From: Coraliomargarita algicola
GTDB lineage: Bacteria; Verrucomicrobiota; Verrucomicrobiia; Opitutales; Coraliomargaritaceae
Reading direction: 5' to 3'
Assembly (NCBI RefSeq): GCF_033878955.1
Contig: NZ_CP138858.1
Span: 4,801,001 to 4,865,000, forward strand
Length of the DNA stretch: 64,000 nt
Position numbers and translations under genes: made by a program. Positions 54,533 to 62,412 of this stretch are shown in pieces (positions within the stretch are counted from its first letter, which is position 1; each line of letters opens with the position of its first letter). The notes beneath the pieces are model-generated. The model saw only the letters and a program-made list of their open reading frames with translations, was not told the origin of the DNA and did no database searches.

Positions 54533-56008
54533 ATGATGAAAAAGTATTTGTTTAAAACCGTCGCGACTTGCCTTGCCTCACTTGCTTTAGCGACGAGCGC
54601 CTTTGCCACGGAAAAGCCGAACATCGTCTTTATTCTTTGTGATGACCTTGGCTATGGAGAAATTCAGGCACTGAACCCCGAGCATGGCAAAATCAAGACG
54701 CCTGCGGTTGATCAGTTGGCTGCGGAAGGGATGATTTTTACCGATGCGCACTCCGGCTCTGCGGTGTGCACCCCCACGCGCTATGGTTTGATGACTGGCC
54801 GCTATAGTTGGCGCACGAAGCTCCAACGCGGCGTCGTTCAAGGCTTCGCCCCCAATCTAGTCGCCGCAGACCGCCCAACTGTGGCGAGCTTCCTCAAAGC
54901 GCAAGGTTACCACACGGGCATCGTGGGCAAGTGGCATCTGAACTTCCAGTATCTCGATCCTGAAACGGGTAAAGTGATACAGCGAAAAGGGAAGAAAACG
55001 CTCGCCCCTGTTGGCAGTAAGATTCCAGATGGACCAGTGGATCGTGGTTTTGATTATTACCATGGCTTCCACCATGCCGGTGACATGAAGGGCGTGATCG
55101 AAAACGACACCGTGATCGCGCACGAAGACGAAGTGAATATGCTGCCACGCATTACGCGCAAGGCGGTCGAATATATCGAAGCACGCGCGTCCGAAAAAGA
55201 GACACCGTTCTTTCTCTATGTGCCCTACGGTTCGCCGCATACGCCGATCGTGCCGTCGCCTGAATGGATTGGTCGCAGCGGTCTCGGGATCTACGGTGAT
55301 TTCGTCATGCAGACAGATGATGGAGTGGGGCAGATTCTGGCCGCACTCGACGCGAACGGCCTGACGGAGAATACCTTGGTTATTTTTAGCAGTGATAATG
55401 GCACCTCCAAAGCGGCGGACATTGATGCACTTGCAGAGCAAGGACACATCGTCAGCGCCGGTTTTCGTGGTTCGAAAGCGGACCTGTGGGACGGCGGACA
55501 CCGTGTGCCTTTCATTGCTCGCTGGCCGGGGCATGTGGCCGCTGGCTCGACTAGTGATCAGTTGATTTGCCTGACTGACTTGTTTGCGACAGCCGCAGAC
55601 ATCACTGGTGCCGCAGTCCCTGCAGAGGGTGCTGAGGACAGTGTTAGCTTTCTGCCGGCTCTGTCGGGGAAGGAAATCGTGTCGACCCGCGCAGGTGTGA
55701 TTCATCATTCGATCAGTGGTCACTTTGGCTACCGTCAAGGAAAGTGGAAACTACTGTTGGCCAAAGGATCGGCTGGTTGGACAGGTCCCAAGGAAAATCA
55801 ATTGACCAAAGACACGCCCAAGGCGCAGCTTTATGACATGGAAAATGATCCGGCGGAAACTACAAATCTCTACGAGAGTCACCCTGAAATCGCGCAGCGT
55901 CTGTTGGCGCAACTCGAAGCGGATGTTTTCAACGGTCGCAGTACCGCCGGCCCCGAGTCGAGTAATGATACCGACGCAATTGACCTCTGGAAAAGTGAAA
56001 AGAATTGA
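54533..56008 (+). CDS. Secreted arylsulfatase (type I)
   Basis: 491 residues. Signal peptide 1-26, metal-binding ILCDDLGYGE, formylglycine motif CTPTR (Cys 79), GKWHL, YGSPHTP and FSSDNGT are intact. It is of the arylsulfatase A-like (S1) type, a different branch from the three above. Starts ATGATG; either codon could be used. It is followed directly by a truncated sulfatase. Confidence 0.92.
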   Translation: MMKKYLFKTVATCLASLALATSAFATEKPNIVFILCDDLGYGEIQALNPEHGKIKTPAVDQLAAEGMIFTDAHSGSAVCTPTRYGLMTGRYSWRTKLQRGVVQGFAPNLVAADRPTVASFLKAQGYHTGIVGKWHLNFQYLDPETGKVIQRKGKKTLAPVGSKIPDGPVDRGFDYYHGFHHAGDMKGVIENDTVIAHEDEVNMLPRITRKAVEYIEARASEKETPFFLYVPYGSPHTPIVPSPEWIGRSGLGIYGDFVMQTDDGVGQILAALDANGLTENTLVIFSSDNGTSKAADIDALAEQGHIVSAGFRGSKADLWDGGHRVPFIARWPGHVAAGSTSDQLICLTDLFATAADITGAAVPAEGAEDSVSFLPALSGKEIVSTRAGVIHHSISGHFGYRQGKWKLLLAKGSAGWTGPKENQLTKDTPKAQLYDMENDPAETTNLYESHPEIAQRLLAQLEADVFNGRSTAGPESSNDTDAIDLWKSEKN

Positions 56009-56205
56009 AACGAGTGAAACGAATTTGTTTCTGGAACTTCGTGCTATTGCTCAGTCTGTTGTCCGCGTTTGCCGAACCGGCAAGCCGACCGAATTTCGTG
56101 TTTTTGGAGACACAACCAGCAAGTCATAGAGCTAAAGTTTCCGATGAAACAGGAACTACGCCTGCAAAACGCTCCATGTCGCAGCACGAAAAAATAGTTA
56201 GTTGA
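56005..56205 (+). pseudogene. Sulfatase N-terminal remnant
   Basis: 67 codons overlapping the previous stop by four bases. It encodes a signal peptide (FWNFVLLLSLLSAFAEPAS) and the sulfatase opening RPNFVF, but then diverges before the metal-binding Asp pair and ends. Looks like a sulfatase gene that lost everything after its first 30 residues. A short secreted peptide is the alternative. Confidence 0.6.
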
Positions 56206-56229
56206 TCGCAATTGAATGCAAAAACTAGA

Positions 56230-57504
56230 ATGAATCAAATGCGCGCAGAGAACTTCAGAATACTAGGATTCGGGCGAGTCATCAACCGACTCGCTACACT
56301 CCATCGCAGTATGGTTTATTTGACGATTGTAGGCATGCTGACTTCGAGCGTCTTCGCTGAGAGCCCACGCATCTGGAAGTCTCCGAATGGAACTTTTTCC
56401 GTTGAGGCGGAGTTCGTTGGCATCAAGAATGATGTCGTTCAACTACGCCGCACGGATAACAATTATACGGTATCGGTGCCCATGCGTCAGCTCTCGGCTG
56501 CCGACCAAGAATATCTTCAGCAATTTACAAAAGTAGAGAGGCACACCGCAGAGGTTCAGAAACCTAAAATATCTGCAGGGCATCGCGCCGAATGGATGGA
56601 AGGGCAGTGGGGCTTTCGTTTCAATATGCCAGGGATGATGCAGCCGGAAGCGCTGGCTAGTTTTGATGTGCGGGCCATGATGGATCAAATCAAGGTGCTG
56701 GATACGGCGGCATGGGTGCAAATCAATCTCACGCAAGGAGCGAACGGTTCTTTTTACACCTCACCCCATGCCGAACTGGCCAAGCATATTTCTCCCGACA
56801 TCGTTCCTGAGCGCGACCTGTTTGGTGAAATGCTAGATGCACTCAATCGGCAAGGCTTCAAGGTGATGGTCTATTTTGCGTCAGAAGGCCCTGCTATGGG
56901 CAAACACCCCGACAAGGCTCTGCCGGGTGTCATCGAGAACTGGAAGGAATACGCCAAATCGCTTAAGATGACGCCTGAAGAAGCGGTGGCTGAGATCATC
57001 GTGAAAGAGTATTCCTTACGCTACGGAACGAAGATCGCCGCCTGGTGGTTCGACCATCCCAGTTTCGGCGACATCCCGATGCTGGAAAAGGCGGCGCGTG
57101 CCGGAAATCCGAATGCGGCCTTGGCCTTCAGTGTCAGGGAATTTTCGAAGCTCACTTCCAATGATGAATCCGACTTTACCGGCGGTCATCCTACTCCGAT
57201 GAAAAAGCAAAAGGCGTCCACAGAAGAGAACGAAGTCGCTATTGAGATGATCGAGGAAGACAATTATATCGACGGTTCTTTGGCGCATTTCTTTCCACCC
57301 ATGCAAGAGACTTGGAACTCCGGAGAGCCCGTCTTCGAAACGGAACAGGCCATCGATTGGACGCTGCGTGTTGTTAAGGCGAAGGGTGCCATCACTTGGG
57401 CGGTCGCCCTGGCGGATCCCAAAAAAAAGAAGGCGCCCCTGGCCACCTTTCAATTTAATCAACTAAAAGCCATCAATGAGGCCGTCCGAAAGAGTCGGGA
57501 ATAA
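56230..57504 (+). CDS. SHD1-domain protein with GH29-like C-terminal region
   Basis: About 424 residues from ATG 56230; ATG 56311 would give a plain signal peptide (MVYLTIVGMLTSSVFA) and is also possible. An SHD1 (Sla1-homology-like) domain (about 55-100: WKSPNGTFSVEAEFVGIKND) is common in secreted Planctomycete/Verrucomicrobial proteins. The rest (about 125-420) resembles the GH29 alpha-fucosidase/TIM-barrel type in outline (LDTAAWVQINLTQGANGSFYTSP, AAWWFDHPSFGDIP) but catalytic residues cannot be assigned. Sits among sulfatases, in keeping with fucan degradation; activity is inference. Confidence 0.6.
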   Translation: MNQMRAENFRILGFGRVINRLATLHRSMVYLTIVGMLTSSVFAESPRIWKSPNGTFSVEAEFVGIKNDVVQLRRTDNNYTVSVPMRQLSAADQEYLQQFTKVERHTAEVQKPKISAGHRAEWMEGQWGFRFNMPGMMQPEALASFDVRAMMDQIKVLDTAAWVQINLTQGANGSFYTSPHAELAKHISPDIVPERDLFGEMLDALNRQGFKVMVYFASEGPAMGKHPDKALPGVIENWKEYAKSLKMTPEEAVAEIIVKEYSLRYGTKIAAWWFDHPSFGDIPMLEKAARAGNPNAALAFSVREFSKLTSNDESDFTGGHPTPMKKQKASTEENEVAIEMIEEDNYIDGSLAHFFPPMQETWNSGEPVFETEQAIDWTLRVVKAKGAITWAVALADPKKKKAPLATFQFNQLKAINEAVRKSRE

Positions 57505-57576
57505 TCTACGCCCCCCAATACAAAAGATGACATCAAGTAGATCAAACTTTGGAAAAGTAAATAAAAGGAATCCATC

Positions 57577-59115
57577 ATGAAATTACAACAAGCACTCTTA
57601 GTCTCGGCACTCTCACTACTTGCAGTCTCGGGCTTGGTCGCGAAACAGAGGCCCAATATCATTTTCCTGCTGTCTGACGACCAGAGCACGTATTCAGTAG
57701 GCTGCTACGGCAACCCGGATGTGCAGACGCCGCAGATGGATAAGCTGGGTGCGGAGGGTATGATCTTTGATCGTCACTACGATACGACGGCGATCTGCAT
57801 GGCGAGTCGGGCCAACATTCTGACCGGAATGTATGAATACAAAACCGGCACCAATTTTTTTCATGGAGACATGCGCCCCGAAGTCTGGGCCAAGTCGTAT
57901 CCTGTCTTATTGCGCGAGGCTGGCTATCTCTCCGCATTTGCAGGGAAGTTCGGCCTTGAGGTCGAAGGCAAAGGTTTGTGCGAAGAGGACTTTGATGTGT
58001 GGGGTGGTGGCCCTCAGCAGACGAGTTACGAGACCAGTAAAAATAAATCGATGGCGAAGTATGCCGAAGAGTTTCCGCATTCAACTTTGTCGTATGGCGC
58101 TTTTGGGCGTGATGTGATCCGCGCAGCGGTTAAGCAGGACAAACCTCTGCTGCTATCCATTAGTTTTAAAGCACCTCATAAACCTTCCGTAGCGGACCCT
58201 CGCTTCGACCCTATCTATGCGGACAAAGTATTCACGAAGCCAGGCAACTATGGTCGTGAGCATGCGGAGGGACGTGCGCCACAAAGCAAGCAAGGGCGTC
58301 AATATGTTTACTTTTCGGACTGGGGCTATGACAGCAATTATGACGAAGTCATGCGCACCTATCATCAGCAGGTTTACGCCATTGATGTGGCGATTGGGAT
58401 GATTCGCGATGAACTGGAAGCTCAAGGAATTGCAGACAATACCGTCATCATTTTCACCAGTGACAACGGCTACATCTGTGGCTCACATGGATACGCTTCG
58501 AAGGTGTTGCCGATGGAAGAAGCCTCACGCGTGCCCTTGATGATTTACGATCCACGCGTTAAAACTGCAGGGCAGGGCCTCCGCACGCAAATGCTCACAG
58601 GGAACATCGATTTCGCGCCCACGATCCTGGAGCTCGCAGGGGTGCCGATTCCTGAAAATATGGATGGCAAGAGTCTGCTGCCGATCTTGAAGGATCCCAC
58701 AAAAGGCGGTCATGAGCAGTTGACGCTGATGAACACCTTCGGGCCGGATGCCACCAAAGCGATGAGCACGGTGGATGGGCGCTACAAATATACCTTTTGG
58801 TGGTATGGGGATGACGACATGGATCCCACCGAAGAGTTGTATGACTTAGAGAAAGATCCACTGGAACTCGTGAATCTCGCCAGCAACCCGGAGTTTGCAC
58901 CTGTCATGGAGCAGATGCGTCAAAAATACGATCAAGGCTACGAGCATTTGGAACAGGAAGCCGTGGATTACAATGGCTATCAGAGATATGTGAGTCTTTT
59001 TGATCGCGAATTACCAATCGACCAAAAGCAGCTCGAAGAGAGCAGGCCAATCAATCGGAAGAATCCGCAGGCCAAGAAAACTAAGAAGGCGAAGAAAAAC
59101 AAGAAGGACAAATGA
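57577..59115 (+). CDS. Secreted sulfatase with CMASR active site
   Basis: 512 residues. Signal peptide 1-22, metal-binding FLLSDDQSTYSVG, formylglycine motif CMASR (Cys 74), GKFGLE, KAPHKPS and FTSDNGY. The second motif residue (Ala in place of Pro) occurs in some sulfatase subfamilies and still allows formylglycine conversion by FGE or anSME. The C-terminus is very Lys-rich (AKKTKKAKKNKKDK), unlike the other four. Last sulfatase of the cluster. Confidence 0.92.
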   Translation: MKLQQALLVSALSLLAVSGLVAKQRPNIIFLLSDDQSTYSVGCYGNPDVQTPQMDKLGAEGMIFDRHYDTTAICMASRANILTGMYEYKTGTNFFHGDMRPEVWAKSYPVLLREAGYLSAFAGKFGLEVEGKGLCEEDFDVWGGGPQQTSYETSKNKSMAKYAEEFPHSTLSYGAFGRDVIRAAVKQDKPLLLSISFKAPHKPSVADPRFDPIYADKVFTKPGNYGREHAEGRAPQSKQGRQYVYFSDWGYDSNYDEVMRTYHQQVYAIDVAIGMIRDELEAQGIADNTVIIFTSDNGYICGSHGYASKVLPMEEASRVPLMIYDPRVKTAGQGLRTQMLTGNIDFAPTILELAGVPIPENMDGKSLLPILKDPTKGGHEQLTLMNTFGPDATKAMSTVDGRYKYTFWWYGDDDMDPTEELYDLEKDPLELVNLASNPEFAPVMEQMRQKYDQGYEHLEQEAVDYNGYQRYVSLFDRELPIDQKQLEESRPINRKNPQAKKTKKAKKNKKDK

Positions 59116-59201
59116 GGAGCGTTCGAGCGCCATGGGAGCCGTTCGTTGCCTAGCTATTTGGATGTATTAGTCGGTGCATTCCATATTTGGCGTGTAAGGT
59201 T

Positions 59202-59266
59202 GGGAGTTCCGCCTTTAGGCGGTTACGTTGTGTAAGCGCGCATGTGCAGCGCCTTCCGCCTAAAGG
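59202..59266. repeat. REP-like doublet, left part (split by IS)
   Basis: GGGAGTTCCGCCTTTAGGCGG followed by a 30-bp spacer and CCGCCTAAAGG; the matching right part, CCTAAAGGCGGGACTCCGAAC, lies at 60738-60758 beyond the IS. Same design as 54362-54433. Confidence 0.7.
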
Positions 59267-60737
59267 CCAATGTCTTTAAGGATTGGTGACTTCTATAGTT
59301 TTAACAACTCGTTTTGACTGGGCAACTTTAGTTTTTGGCCAGTCTTTTGTGGGTTGTCGTAGGGTTCTGGGGCAAGTTCTAGGTCTTCGTTTTTTAATAA
59401 CGGCATCATATATAAGATCATCTAAGAGTCGCTGTATCCACTGAGCCAGCGCTTGCGGGGTGATCAAGTCTGCACCGACTTGCAGTAGCTCGCACAGTGC
59501 GGCTGTCTTGTGCAAAACCTTGGCAAAGCTGATGCGCAAGGGCTCAACGCCTGCGGCAGAAGCGACGCTTTGGCGCTGCTTGGCGATCAGCGCGGCCGCT
59601 AAGAGCATCGCGAGCACTTCTTGGGCTGCGGTTTGCGGAGTGAGTGCGTCAAGTAGTTCTCCGCGGGCGTGCAGGTGGCTTTTGAGTTCTCGGAAGAATA
59701 ACTCTTCCTCCCAGCGTGCGGCGTAAAGGGCGATCAGTTCTGTGGCTGGGCTGGTGGTGTCATCGAGCAGACTCGTCCACAAGCGTATTTGAAGACACGA
59801 ACGGTGACCATTCTGGTCTTCATAGCAGACTCGACCATAGATCTCACGTAGTTCGAGTACCCCCACCTTCTTGCGTGTGGATGGATCAATCGCTTTGACT
59901 TCGACTAGCCATGAACCATCCGCGAGTTGCCGCGTGCGCTTGGCTTTGAGATTAGACTTTATCCGAACCAGAACGTGACTGTGTGTGCGCCGGAGCATTG
60001 ACCAGAGTCCCCAGATCAGCGAAGGATAACCGAACAGTCGGTCGGCTAAAAGCAGACTGCGCTCGGGCAGATCCTGCGCCGCAAACAGTTGCCGCGCGAG
60101 TGTCAACTCGCCCTCGCCTTGCCAGCCTAAACGGGTGCCCAAAGGTTGGTGCATACCCAATTCCACCAGGACAACTGCCAGCAAATGCGCGAAAGCAGGT
60201 TCACCGCTACCGCGGTTGCAAGCCACTTTTGAAGCCTGTTCATTAATGGTTCCGGTATTACGTAAATTGAAACGAGTCCCGTCGATGGCCACCAACCGAT
60301 ATGCATGATAAAAGGCCTGCACATCTCGCTCACGGTCGGCTAACGGACGTAGCGCGATAGGCAGTATCTCTTCGATCAGCTTCTCGCCAATCGACAAGGC
60401 CCGCTGGCTGAGCGCGCTGTCCGAGATGCGCACTCCGGATACCGCCTTGGTATTAGACGAGAAAGTACCCGAACGTGCCAACTCATGGTAGACCCTGGAC
60501 ATCAACCATTCCCAGCCATTTAACTTGGCTTGGCCACCACCGCGAGGACCGTGCTGCGCGAAAATCAGAGCGCAACTCTCACGGCTAAATAGCTCCTCAA
60601 AGGCAGCTGGAAAATTAGAAAACAACGGTAAACACAAGGAGGTGGATGCGCTCATTCATACAAAAGAAGCAATCGTCCTAAAAGGTACGAGTCTTAAATG
60701 ATTGCGCTAACTAAAATCCAATCCTTAAAGGCATTGG
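59267..60737. mobile_element. IS4-type insertion sequence, 1471 bp
   Basis: Terminal inverted repeats CCAATGTCTTTAAGGATTGG (59267-59286) and its complement at 60718-60737 differ at one base. CCTAAAGG is present on both sides (59259-59266 and 60738-60745), an 8-bp target duplication. It carries one transposase gene on the minus strand. Insertion split a REP palindrome. Confidence 0.9.
59276..60655 (-). CDS. IS4-family DDE transposase
   Basis: 459 residues. The DDE residues are visible as LVAIDGTRFNLRN (first Asp), SLLLADRLFGYPSL (second Asp), and YAARWEEELFFRELKSHLHAR, the YREK-type motif with the catalytic Glu. The N-terminal part has the usual SALSQRALSIGEKL helix. The C-terminus is basic. 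Intact and probably active. The stop codon lies inside the left inverted repeat. Confidence 0.95.
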   Translation of the reverse strand: MSASTSLCLPLFSNFPAAFEELFSRESCALIFAQHGPRGGGQAKLNGWEWLMSRVYHELARSGTFSSNTKAVSGVRISDSALSQRALSIGEKLIEEILPIALRPLADRERDVQAFYHAYRLVAIDGTRFNLRNTGTINEQASKVACNRGSGEPAFAHLLAVVLVELGMHQPLGTRLGWQGEGELTLARQLFAAQDLPERSLLLADRLFGYPSLIWGLWSMLRRTHSHVLVRIKSNLKAKRTRQLADGSWLVEVKAIDPSTRKKVGVLELREIYGRVCYEDQNGHRSCLQIRLWTSLLDDTTSPATELIALYAARWEEELFFRELKSHLHARGELLDALTPQTAAQEVLAMLLAAALIAKQRQSVASAAGVEPLRISFAKVLHKTAALCELLQVGADLITPQALAQWIQRLLDDLIYDAVIKKRRPRTCPRTLRQPTKDWPKTKVAQSKRVVKTIEVTNP

Positions 60738-60851
60738 CCTAAAGGCGGGACTCCGAACGGCTGTCACTTATGCTACATCTGTTCAAAGCTTACCAGTTAT
60801 CGCGAAAACTATCACCTTGTCTATGAGCTGAAATTGATAAAAATTCGCGGT

Positions 60852-61460
60852 ATGTATCGTTGGCGTAAAATGTCCGATGCGGAGAGGACTTCGATTCTTG
60901 ATGCCAGGCGTGTGAAGCAGCAACCATGGCATTCGCCCCCACATCGAGAGGGGACTCATACGCGACAATTTTTATTAAATGGGGCTTGTTATGAGCACCG
61001 TCCGTATATCGGGCATTCTGCGGATCGGATGGAGACTTTCAGCCAGCAATTTTTGCAAATGCTACACGAAGAGGGGGCTACCGTATACGCTTGGTGTGTC
61101 TTGCCGAATCACTATCATTTTTTAATTCAAAGTCAGGGTATCTTGCGTGTTTTAAAATCGGTTGGTAAGTTTCATGGACGAACTGCCTTCATGTGGAATG
61201 GAGAGGAGTCACAGCGTGGACGGAAAGTTTTTTATCGTTCCGTGGAAAGGGAGATGCGTTCGGAGCGCCATTTTTGGAGTAGTTTAAACTATGTGCATCA
61301 TAACCCGGTGAGGCATGGCTATGTCTCGAAATGGAAGGATTGGCCGTGGAGCAGTGCGAGTGATTTTTTGACTGCGACTTCTCAGACTGAAGTTCTGAGA
61401 ATCTGGCAAGAGTATCCTTTGTTGGACTATGGTGAGGGTTGGGATGATCCCGAGTTGTAA
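60852..61460 (+). CDS. REP-associated tyrosine transposase (RAYT)
   Basis: 202 residues from ATG 60852 (MYRWRKMSD). The Y1_Tnp HUH fold is marked by VYAWCVLPNHYHFLIQ (His-x-His, with the usual alteration in RAYTs) and the catalytic Tyr in SLNYVHHNPVRHGYV, with the WPWSSASDF C-terminal motif. RAYTs are single-copy and associated with palindromic REPs; the split REP doublet is about 90 bp upstream. It is not an IS200 element, as no IS ends flank it. Confidence 0.9.
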   Translation: MYRWRKMSDAERTSILDARRVKQQPWHSPPHREGTHTRQFLLNGACYEHRPYIGHSADRMETFSQQFLQMLHEEGATVYAWCVLPNHYHFLIQSQGILRVLKSVGKFHGRTAFMWNGEESQRGRKVFYRSVEREMRSERHFWSSLNYVHHNPVRHGYVSKWKDWPWSSASDFLTATSQTEVLRIWQEYPLLDYGEGWDDPEL

Positions 61461-61522
61461 ACGGATACGTGCTGTATTCTGCCTGTAATCGAGCAATTAA
61501 CCTATCGGCCTGAGTGCAAAAG

Positions 61523-61681
61523 GACCTGGGCAACGAATTGGAAGAGTGGTCGAGTGCGGGCATTACGGAAGTGAGTGCTGTGGCCATTGATGATACCTAT
61601 GAACTCGTCACCTGTGCGGTAGACGTGTCCGGGGGCGTGACATCGATTTTCTTGCGCCTTGCAGTTGAGCAATCGCTATAG
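61523..61681 (+). pseudogene. C-terminal fragment of a secreted beta-domain protein
   Basis: A 53-codon open stretch ending in TAG at 61679-61681 with no start codon. Its translation ends in a pattern (LGNELEEWSSAGITEV ... SIFLRLAVEQSL) like the end of the 45426 sulfatase (GSSLSAWTDLNIT ... FGRLTVLSV). Probably the relic of a gene disrupted near the RAYT. No other gene in 61461-61717. Confidence 0.5.
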
Positions 61682-61717
61682 ATGGATTGAGATATTTAAC
61701 TGTTTTCTGCGTAATTA

Positions 61718-62398
61718 CTATTCTTCGTCCGAGTGAGGATGCGTCGGTAGAATCCCAGTTTTATAGGCCTCCGCCACGGCGGAGGGGGCATTGACGACAT
61801 TTAGTTTTTCGAAGATATGCGCGATATGATTATCTACGGTTTTGGAGCTAATCTTCAAGCCCTTGCTGATTTCTTTCCTCGCCTGTCCCTGACTGATTAG
61901 AGACAGGATCTCCATTTCGCGGGATGAGAGTATTTCATTTCCCGTGGTCGGAGCTTTCTGCTTCTTGAAGTTGTGCAGAAGAAAGTTCGCCATTTTAGGA
62001 TCCAGCGAGGCTCCGCCTTCCATGACGATTTGGATGCCGGATTTGATTTCCTGGGCGGATGCGGATTTTAACAAATAGCCGGCGGCTCCTCGTTCGATGG
62101 AGCTCAGGACATCGGCCTCATTTCTAGACTGTGTGAGGATGATGATCTTTGTTTTCGGCACGTATTCCGTGAGCCAATGGATGGCCTCGATTCCTGACAT
62201 CCCGGGGAGGTTGAGATCGAGCAGGATCACATCGGGGATTTGCTGAAGATTTGGACTCTGAAGGTGGCGTAAGGCTTGTTCAGCGGTTCCGAACTTGTCG
62301 ATGAGTTCCAGCTTCGGGTCGTCTTCAAAGGCAAAGCTGATCACGTGTCGATACTCGGGGCTGTCTTCCACCAGTAGGACTTTGATTTTCTGAGTCAT
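61718..62398 (-). CDS. NarL/LuxR-family response regulator (paralogue)
   Basis: 226 residues. Receiver with LVEDSPEYRHV, phospho-acceptor DVILLDLNLPGMSG, switch Thr in ILTQSRNE and GYLLKSA; LuxR-type helix-turn-helix (about 155-215: LSSREMEILSLISQGQARKEISKGLKISSKTVDNHIAHIFEKL). It closely resembles the one at 41623 and has the same NAPSAV-type end. It follows its kinase by 14 bp. The two regulator-kinase pairs bracket the sulfatase region. Confidence 0.93.
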   Translation of the reverse strand: MTQKIKVLLVEDSPEYRHVISFAFEDDPKLELIDKFGTAEQALRHLQSPNLQQIPDVILLDLNLPGMSGIEAIHWLTEYVPKTKIIILTQSRNEADVLSSIERGAAGYLLKSASAQEIKSGIQIVMEGGASLDPKMANFLLHNFKKQKAPTTGNEILSSREMEILSLISQGQARKEISKGLKISSKTVDNHIAHIFEKLNVVNAPSAVAEAYKTGILPTHPHSDEE

Positions 62399-62412
62399 AG
62401 TGTTTATGGGAG

